From JACXTP01 sp963827905 (GTDB lineage: Archaea; Thermoplasmatota; Thermoplasmata; Methanomassiliicoccales; UBA472): a stretch of 64,000 bases of DNA. The number at the start of each line of letters is the position of its first letter. Position 1 is the stretch's first letter. The position numbers were made by a program, and so were the translations under genes. The notes under the pieces were generated by a model, which was given only the letters and a program-made list of their open reading frames with translations, searched no databases and was not told the DNA's origin. The DNA lies in NCBI GenBank assembly GCA_963827905.1, contig CAWHCB010000007.1, positions 62,001 through 126,000 of the forward strand, written 5' to 3'. Below are positions 58,873-64,000 of this stretch, in pieces.

Positions 58873-59436
58873 CGGAATCAGATTCTGTGCACGGTATTAA
58901 TATTTTTTTTGGGGATGGTCGAAGTCCACCAGATATGATTTTTTTTTAATCTACTCCTTATGCCATGACCGAATTCATCGCTAAGCATTGAAAGCCATCT
59001 GGAGAATGAACCGGCAATGAACAGAGCCGAGAACGCACAAGCCCGAATGCCGTGCACGTAACAATTTTCAAGGAAGTCTGCTGAAAAATGCGATGGATTT
59101 GGGTGTCCTTGTGAACTTCTTGGGAGATGCCCAGGATGAAGAAGAGTAGATTGGCGTCCCTTTTTTCCTAATGAAGGTCCCTGGCCCGATCCTGCCCTGG
59201 GGAAGCGGAGTGGATGATGCAGGACGTCATGGATCTAAAACGCCTAAGAGGGTATTTTTGGTGAGGGATAAGAAGGACCGGAAGGCCGATATTGATCGAC
59301 TGGGACCTTGTTATTGACCTTCAATGCCAGCGATAAGCGATGATGATGGCCGTGGCCTCGAGTCATTCAGTGGCCCTTGGGCGATCAAACGCCCCAGGAG
59401 ATGTTTTATTATAAGTCGGGCTTCGTTCCTCGGTAT
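58873..59436. other. Non-coding stretch with promoters at both ends
   Basis: About 560 bases with no convincing gene. The left edge has AAAAAAAATATTAATACC on the minus strand, a promoter for the chelatase-like gene; a run of ten Ts lies near 58940, and the right edge holds the TATA box of the radical SAM gene. I see nothing else in it. Confidence 0.5.
59404..59414 (+). promoter_or_regulatory. TATA box of B12-type radical SAM gene
   Basis: TTTTATTATAA lies 23-33 bases before the ATG at 59437 and decides that start: the earlier in-frame ATG at 59377 would lie upstream of the TATA box. Confidence 0.55.
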
Positions 59437-60870
59437 ATGCGCATCGCCCTTGTGCAACCGCCGATGTACCATCAGAAGGTTCATCTGGCCCCCAATCTCG
59501 GTTTGGCCTACATCGCTGCTGTGCTGGAGGCGGACGGAAACGAGGTAAAGGTCGTCGATGCTGCTGCTGACGACCTCGGGTTCGACCAGATAATGGAGCG
59601 TTTGGCCCGGGAACGACCCGATCTGGTGGCCGTCGGAGGGCAGACCCCGGTCAGCTCTCGATCCAAGACGATATTCCGCCGGACGAAGGCGGAGTTGGGG
59701 AAGGATGTCGTGACAGTGGCTGGGGGGCCTCACTTTACCTTCACGGACATCGAATCGCTCAAGGAGTGCCCCGAGTTAGATGTGGTGGTGCGGGGGGAGG
59801 CGGAGGAGACGATGAAGCAACTCTGCCGTTCCTTGTCCTCTGGAGGAACCCTCCAAGGAGTGGAGGGCATAACATATCGCGGGAGCGATGGCACCGCGAT
59901 CCGCAATCCATCACGATCGCCCTTGAGGGACCTAGACGCATTACCTTTCCCTGCCTGGCATCTTTTCCCTGTTGACAAATACCATTGGGCAGGAAACAAG
60001 ATGATCGCCATCTCCTCGTCAAGGGGATGCTCGTTCAGTTGCCGCCATTGCATCACATGGAAGATGCATAGCGGGGTAAGACGGAGGGACCCGCGCAAGA
60101 TCGTGGAAGAGATGGTCTGGGTCAAGCGGAATTTCGACCACGACACCTTCTTCTTCCAGGATGACTCCTCGTTCACGGACCGGAAGCAACTGGTGTCGTT
60201 CCTTGAAGAGCTGGAAGCGTCCGGGGAAAAGCTATATTGGTACTACGAGACCCGGGAGGACGTCTTCCAAGGATATCGCGACCTGTGGCCCCGCATGAAG
60301 CGTGACGGCCTGTTCAAGGTGGTATTTGGGCTGGAGACCCCAGACCCGGTCAAGCGGGAGAGGTACGGAAAGAAAGGCTTCGACCCCCCACAGGTAGAGG
60401 CCATGATGGACCAGTTGGAGAAGGAGCTCGATATCTTGGTCTCGGTCTATCTGCTGTTCGGGTTGCCTGAGGACACGGAGGAGTCGGTGCAGGCCATCCT
60501 TGATTATGGGAAGCACATCTATCCGGATCACTGCTCCTTCATCGTTGGATCGTTGGCAGTGCCCTTCCCCGGCAGCGATTTCTATAACGAGATGGTGGAC
60601 AAGGAGATGCTTACCAGCCATGACTGGGACGATTACGGGTTCGATAAGTCGGTCATCAAGACGTCAATCCCACCAGAGAAGCTCTCGGAGGTCTTCTCCG
60701 CTTTCTGGTCCGGCACCTATGCGCGGCCCAAAGTCATGCTCAAGCAAGTGCAGTTCCTGCTCTCCCGCAATCGTTTCCGACGGGCCATGGCCAAGCAGTA
60801 CCTGAAAATGGCGCGGGAAATGATCTCAGATGTGCGGAAGATGAAAAAAGAGGAAGAGACCAGATTCTGA
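59437..60870 (+). CDS. B12-binding-domain radical SAM protein
   Basis: About 477 residues. The N-terminal ~150 residues form a cobalamin-binding-type Rossmann domain (MRIALVQPPMYHQKVHLAPN, GLAYIAAVLEADGNEV, VTVAGGPHFTF), though the DxHxxG cobalamin motif is not evident. The radical SAM cluster is SSRGCSFSCRHC (~residue 200), followed by a barrel (VFGLETPDPVKRERYGKKGF, YLLFGLPEDTEESV). The family includes BchE-type cyclases and many B12-dependent methylases. No pathway partner lies beside it, so the substrate is unknown. Confidence 0.85.
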   Translation: MRIALVQPPMYHQKVHLAPNLGLAYIAAVLEADGNEVKVVDAAADDLGFDQIMERLARERPDLVAVGGQTPVSSRSKTIFRRTKAELGKDVVTVAGGPHFTFTDIESLKECPELDVVVRGEAEETMKQLCRSLSSGGTLQGVEGITYRGSDGTAIRNPSRSPLRDLDALPFPAWHLFPVDKYHWAGNKMIAISSSRGCSFSCRHCITWKMHSGVRRRDPRKIVEEMVWVKRNFDHDTFFFQDDSSFTDRKQLVSFLEELEASGEKLYWYYETREDVFQGYRDLWPRMKRDGLFKVVFGLETPDPVKRERYGKKGFDPPQVEAMMDQLEKELDILVSVYLLFGLPEDTEESVQAILDYGKHIYPDHCSFIVGSLAVPFPGSDFYNEMVDKEMLTSHDWDDYGFDKSVIKTSIPPEKLSEVFSAFWSGTYARPKVMLKQVQFLLSRNRFRRAMAKQYLKMAREMISDVRKMKKEEETRF

Positions 60871-61073
60871 TGCCGTCATTTAGCGTGGAGAATAATCCAT
60901 CATGACCCACCTGGATCCAGTTCGCACTAGATCGGACACAACGAGCACCTGATCCAATATCGTCGAAAGGCCAGGCAATTGGTGTGGGACTGGATGCGCT
61001 CGGTCATCACTTTGATGCCCATCATCGAGAAGGGACGTGAGCCGGTGCCCCTTGTCGAGGATGGGTATGGGCA

Positions 61074-61676
61074 TCAGCCTCCCTTCGCGCCCCTCAAAGT
61101 CCCGGCCTGGAGGTAACCGCCGATGAGGACCATCCATATCAGGACCGGATAGGCGATCATCCTCTCCACTCCCCCATGCCCTATGCTTCCGGAGACGTCT
61201 ATCGACCCTGAGTCGACAAATATCATCATGACCATGAAGACCAGGCCGGTCAATCCTGCCAATATGGAGATGACCTTGAGCGCCCCCGATAACTTCAGCC
61301 CTACCAGCACCGCCTCTACGTTCATAAAGAGGAAGGCCATGAGGGCGAAAAGCCCATGCATGTCGCTGGGGTTGTCCAGCGGTATGAGCGCGGCTCCCAT
61401 GGCACCGATGCTCCCGAGCAGGAAGACGATGAACATAACCTTGTCGCCCATCGACCGGAGGAAGAACCATCCCGCCATCAGATTGGTCACGCCGATGGCG
61501 AACAATGTGATCGTGAACCAAGTCTCGGTCTCAGGTATGGTGCCGAGGTCGCTTATGGCGTTATCATTCATGCTGTAGCCTGGAGCTATGGATTCCAGCA
61601 ACATCAACATGACCAAGAACTGGGCAGCACCAATCGCCAGGAGAGCCCCGGCGTACCGTTGATATTGATTATTCAT
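61074..61676 (-). CDS. DUF998 membrane protein
   Basis: A 200-residue protein with about six helices. The first loop YSMNDNAISDLGTIPETETW matches the DUF998 pattern (a conserved Asn and D-L-G after helix 1), and PLDNPSDMHGLFALMAFLF is another conserved-looking stretch. Function of the family is unknown. It stands alone; no frame break. Confidence 0.8.
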   Translation of the reverse strand: MNNQYQRYAGALLAIGAAQFLVMLMLLESIAPGYSMNDNAISDLGTIPETETWFTITLFAIGVTNLMAGWFFLRSMGDKVMFIVFLLGSIGAMGAALIPLDNPSDMHGLFALMAFLFMNVEAVLVGLKLSGALKVISILAGLTGLVFMVMMIFVDSGSIDVSGSIGHGGVERMIAYPVLIWMVLIGGYLQAGTLRGAKGG

Positions 61677-61998
61677 CCTGGGCGGTATGGAAGGTCTAAA
61701 TTTTAAAATTTACCAGCCCACACCACAGCACCCAGGAGGGCATAGAATGATGATATAGGCTGTCTGGTAAAGGGCATTCATATGCAATTACCAAACAGTG
61801 AACGGGCCGACTGATGATCCCATCACTTACTGTGATCGTCCGACCATCTTCTAAAACATCATGGTTCGGGCCAAGAAGATTCGGGCATAACCATCCGCAC
61901 AATTTGCCAGACTAGAAACGTCTGGTCTTGAGAAGCCGATCTGCAAAGCAAGAGGTGATGAATTTGAATAGAAGCACTCCAGAAATGATATGTAAAAA
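61677..61998. other. Intergenic stretch, nothing recognised
   Basis: About 320 AT-richer bases between the DUF998 gene start and tRNA-Lys. Short frames on the minus strand have no coding character. TTTTAAAATTT near 61700 may be the DUF998 promoter. Confidence 0.4.
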
Positions 61999-62075
61999 TG
62001 GCGGGCCCGGTGGGATTCGAACCCACGGCCCATCGGTTAAGAGCCGATTGCTCTACCTAGCTGAGCTACGGGCCC
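61999..62075 (-). tRNA. tRNA-Lys (anticodon CUU)
   Basis: On the minus strand, the acceptor GGGCCCG pairs with CGGGCCC, the anticodon arm is AUCGG CUCUUAA CCGAU with anticodon CUU, and the T arm is GUGGG UUCGAAU CCCAC. The discriminator is G and CCA is encoded at 61999-62001. Confidence 0.94.
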
Positions 62076-62167
62076 GGTAAGTCGGCCATAATAAATGATG
62101 ATAGATAAAGGTTTTGCACCAGGGACTTCGATGGCGCTCATCTAGAGAATACTGGATTAAACGATTA

Positions 62168-62863
62168 TCATGTCGGATGGGCGTTTATCTCCACCGCTTT
62201 GCCGTTCTTCACGAGAACACAGGCATAGGTCGCCGGCATGTATACGATGTCCTCCCTCATGAGGCGGTATTGACGCTTCCCGCTGGTGAAGGGGGGGATG
62301 TCCTCAAGCACTCGGATGAGCACCAATGGCGCCCCTGAATCGTCCTCGCCACCGCAGGAATTGGACTGCAAAGGAGCGCTGCCCTCCATCTTTTCCTTCA
62401 CTGGTACCGAACAGGGCGAGGTGGGCACCGACCTCCTCGTCGCCACCTTCTCACCGTCCAGCGACAGGGACCTGCACGCCACCACCTCCTCCACCACGGC
62501 ATCGAAAAAATCCTTCTCCTCCGGAGTGAGCCTGGTGGTGTCCACCTTGCTGCCCATGCCCGCCCTCAACGCCATGCTCATTATCTTGGACATGCGGTAC
62601 TGGAATATCGAGGAGCCCTTCTGCATGACCTTCTTGATCTCGCTCATCATGCTGGAGGCCTTCATGGAGGTGGGGTCCTTGCGCACCTCGTCCTCGCTGT
62701 CGGACTTGAGCCTCTTCAAGTATTCCCTGAAGGCAGGGTAGAAGTCCCTCCTCACCTCGGTGGGCTCTCCCCCCTTGCTCTCGTTCCGATAGATCAATGT
62801 GATCTCATTGAACTCGAGCTTACCGGGGGGCGGCGCCATCGTCGCACAGATTCGGTTGAGCAT
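62168..62863 (-). CDS. GINS complex subunit (Gins51-like)
   Basis: A 231-residue protein. The helical A domain (DFYPAFREYLKRLKSD, FQYRMSKIMSMALRAG, LTPEEKDFFDAVVEEV) is followed by a linker and a C-terminal beta domain (VLIRVLEDIPPFTSGKRQYR, DIVYMPATYACVLVKNGKA). This order, A then B, is that of the archaeal Gins51 type, part of the CMG replicative helicase. An ATG eight codons in is an alternative start. It is divergent from the DUF167-Toprim pair. No frame break. Confidence 0.88.
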   Translation of the reverse strand: MLNRICATMAPPPGKLEFNEITLIYRNESKGGEPTEVRRDFYPAFREYLKRLKSDSEDEVRKDPTSMKASSMMSEIKKVMQKGSSIFQYRMSKIMSMALRAGMGSKVDTTRLTPEEKDFFDAVVEEVVACRSLSLDGEKVATRRSVPTSPCSVPVKEKMEGSAPLQSNSCGGEDDSGAPLVLIRVLEDIPPFTSGKRQYRLMREDIVYMPATYACVLVKNGKAVEINAHPT

Positions 62864-62912
62864 ATAAGAGACTTATGCGTAGACTTTGTGTGTCCAGCCT
62901 TGGAGATTAATG

Positions 62913-62922
62913 TTATATAAAT
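62913..62922 (+). promoter_or_regulatory. TATA box of DUF167 gene
   Basis: TTATATAAAT lies 21-30 bases before the GTG at 62943, indicating a leaderless start there rather than at in-frame starts further upstream. Confidence 0.55.
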
Positions 62923-62942
62923 CAGGCACCCTGAGGCTGGCC

Positions 62943-63239
62943 GTGGATAGTTCCAAGGCGCTCAGACGCAAGGGCCAGGGGACGGAGATGGACATCCATG
63001 TGGTGCCTGGGGCGAGCCGCTCCGAGTTCGGTGCGTATGACCAATGGAGGAGGCGTTTCCAGGTCAAGGTCAAGGAACCGCCGGAGGATGGTCGGGCCAA
63101 CCGAGAGGTGGAGAGGCTCGTCGGCGAACTGTTCCACTGCAAGGCCGTGATAGTGCGGGGTCAGACCGTAAGGGACAAGACGATGTTCTTGGAGGTCGAC
63201 CTGGTCAATGTCCGGCAGATATTGGAGGCCAGGGCATGA
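62943..63239 (+). CDS. DUF167 (YggU) family protein
   Basis: A 98-residue protein with the family pattern DIHVVPGASRSEFG, FQVKVKEPPEDGRANREVER and VIVRGQTVRDKTMFLEV. DUF167 proteins are small and widespread, with unknown function. The GTG at 62943 is chosen from the TATA box. Its TGA overlaps the ATG of the Toprim gene, so the two are coupled. Confidence 0.88.
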   Translation: MDSSKALRRKGQGTEMDIHVVPGASRSEFGAYDQWRRRFQVKVKEPPEDGRANREVERLVGELFHCKAVIVRGQTVRDKTMFLEVDLVNVRQILEARA

Positions 63240-63670
63240 GCGATCGCTGGGACGCAACAGAACGTTTGCGCCAGCTCGGCCTGCTCCTCGACGAGCTGGC
63301 CGAAAGGCCTTCCCATAGCGTCATTCTGGTGGAGGGACGTCGGGACGTGGGGGGACTGAACCTCCTGGGCGTGCATGGGGAGATGATACAGGTGCAGAGC
63401 CGGGATGGCGTCCTGCACGTGGCCGAGCAATTGGCCCGAGAGGGCAAGGTGGCGATAATCCTCACGGATTGGGACCGGAAGGGTGGCCAGCTCAGTCGCC
63501 TTCTCAAACATTACCTTGCCTGCAACGGCGTCCCCTTCGACGAGGAGAAGAGGGTCCGAATGGCCCGCATCGTCAAGGGAGAGATCAAGGACGTAGAGTC
63601 TTTGCCCTCCTACTTCTCCCGGTTGGTCCGGGAGGCGGGCGTCACCGGCCCTGAAGGATTTCGAGATTGA
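63236..63670 (+). CDS. Toprim-domain protein
   Basis: A 144-residue protein. SVILVEGRRDVGGLNLLG carries the Toprim Glu and IILTDWDRKGGQLSRLL the DxD, as in archaeal small Toprim proteins and RNase M5. It probably cuts or joins nucleic acid; the substrate is unknown. It is coupled to the DUF167 gene by an ATGA overlap. Confidence 0.85.
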   Translation: MSDRWDATERLRQLGLLLDELAERPSHSVILVEGRRDVGGLNLLGVHGEMIQVQSRDGVLHVAEQLAREGKVAIILTDWDRKGGQLSRLLKHYLACNGVPFDEEKRVRMARIVKGEIKDVESLPSYFSRLVREAGVTGPEGFRD

Positions 63671-63714
63671 AGGGTCGCGCTGGACCTCCTCGGCCCCATA
63701 AGATGGTGCATCGA

Positions 63715-63726
63715 AAAGATATATAT
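63715..63726 (+). promoter_or_regulatory. TATA box of gcvPA
   Basis: AAAGATATATAT lies 31-42 bases before the ATG at 63757. Confidence 0.5.
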
Positions 63727-63756
63727 CCCGCCGGTGGTCAATCCAGAGCGATACGG

Positions 63757-64000
63757 ATGCCCATGGACCGAAGGATGCTGGACTACCTCGGGTTGCAGGA
63801 TGTGGAGCTGCTGTTCGATGACGTCCCCGAGGATGTGCGGATGGAGAGGCTGGACCTGCCCGACGGTCTGAGCGAGCCGGAAACGGTCCGGGCCATCAAG
63901 GAGATGCTTCGACCCAATGTCACCGCCGAGGACATGCCCAGCTTCCTTGGGGGAGGAATATACAACCATTTCATCCCCGCCACGGTGCGGAGCATAATCT
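63757..64000 (+). CDS. gcvPA: Glycine decarboxylase subunit 1, 3' end outside window
   Basis: The first 81 residues are visible. LGLQDVELLFDDVPEDVRM, LDLPDGLSEPETVRAIKEM and SFLGGGIYNHFIPATVRSI match the N terminus of subunit 1 of the split P-protein, which decarboxylates glycine with PLP. An ATG two codons later is an alternative start. The remainder, including any PLP site, is outside the window. Confidence 0.88.
   Translation, partial: MPMDRRMLDYLGLQDVELLFDDVPEDVRMERLDLPDGLSEPETVRAIKEMLRPNVTAEDMPSFLGGGIYNHFIPATVRSII

Overview
The window reads as a GC-rich archaeal chromosome segment, most likely from Thermoplasmatota and possibly close to Methanomassiliicoccales. The archaeal markers are PCNA, transcription factor S, a GINS subunit, the proteasome-activating nucleotidase PAN, MBF1, a thermosome, the wybutosine enzyme Taw2, a geranylgeranyl reductase, a form III RuBisCO with its AMP pathway partners, TATA boxes 20-35 bases before starts, and many leaderless or GTG/TTG starts. 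HdrB, HdrC, HdrD-like and MvhD-like proteins point to an anaerobe. The lineage call is inference; no marker here fixes it to an order.

Layout. 1-4131 is an accessory island: a multi-pass surface protein cut by the window edge, a small membrane protein, a broken copy of the surface protein's start, about 1.1 kb of hairpin-rich DNA, and a tyrosine recombinase beside tRNA-Val. 4168-9908 holds an XPD helicase with an added zinc ribbon, three tandem KaiC-like ATPases and a radical SAM activase. 10050-15764 holds the Hdr-type electron carriers, NadC, a beta-CASP nuclease and a YjbQ protein. 15999-19494 holds a small HTH protein, a membrane protein with a palindromic operator, TFS, PCNA and an HD protein. 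19544-21939 is the split transketolase plus transaldolase. 22007-28495 is a DUF4129/MoxR/DUF58 membrane cluster, then geranylgeranyl reductase and Taw2. 28496-34691 holds an unknown Cys-pair protein, DUF835, glutamate dehydrogenase, a metallo-beta-lactamase protein and PolX. 34765-38476 is the complete AMP to 3-phosphoglycerate operon (R15P isomerase, RuBisCO, AMP phosphorylase). 38486-41730 holds a RNase H-fold protein and two MFS transporters. 41801-49872 is a proteostasis block: DnaJ, DnaK, GrpE, thermosome, then DUF2240, MBF1 and PAN. 50064-64000 is mixed: zinc ribbons, a GPN GTPase, a hydrolase, a SPASM radical SAM enzyme, membrane proteins, a membrane-anchored chelatase-like protein, a B12-type radical SAM protein, tRNA-Lys, GINS, DUF167, Toprim and the start of glycine decarboxylase.

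The dominant technical feature is frameshifting. By hand I count about 39 single-base frame breaks, roughly 33 extra bases and 6 missing ones, in about 26 genes, including DnaK, GrpE, the thermosome, PAN, RuBisCO, PolX and transketolase. Correcting each by one base restores family-typical sequence and a length divisible by three, so I treat them as sequence or assembly errors rather than pseudogenes. Coordinates below give the restored genes. Several apparent gene fusions (RuBisCO with AMP phosphorylase, transketolase with transaldolase) come from these errors.
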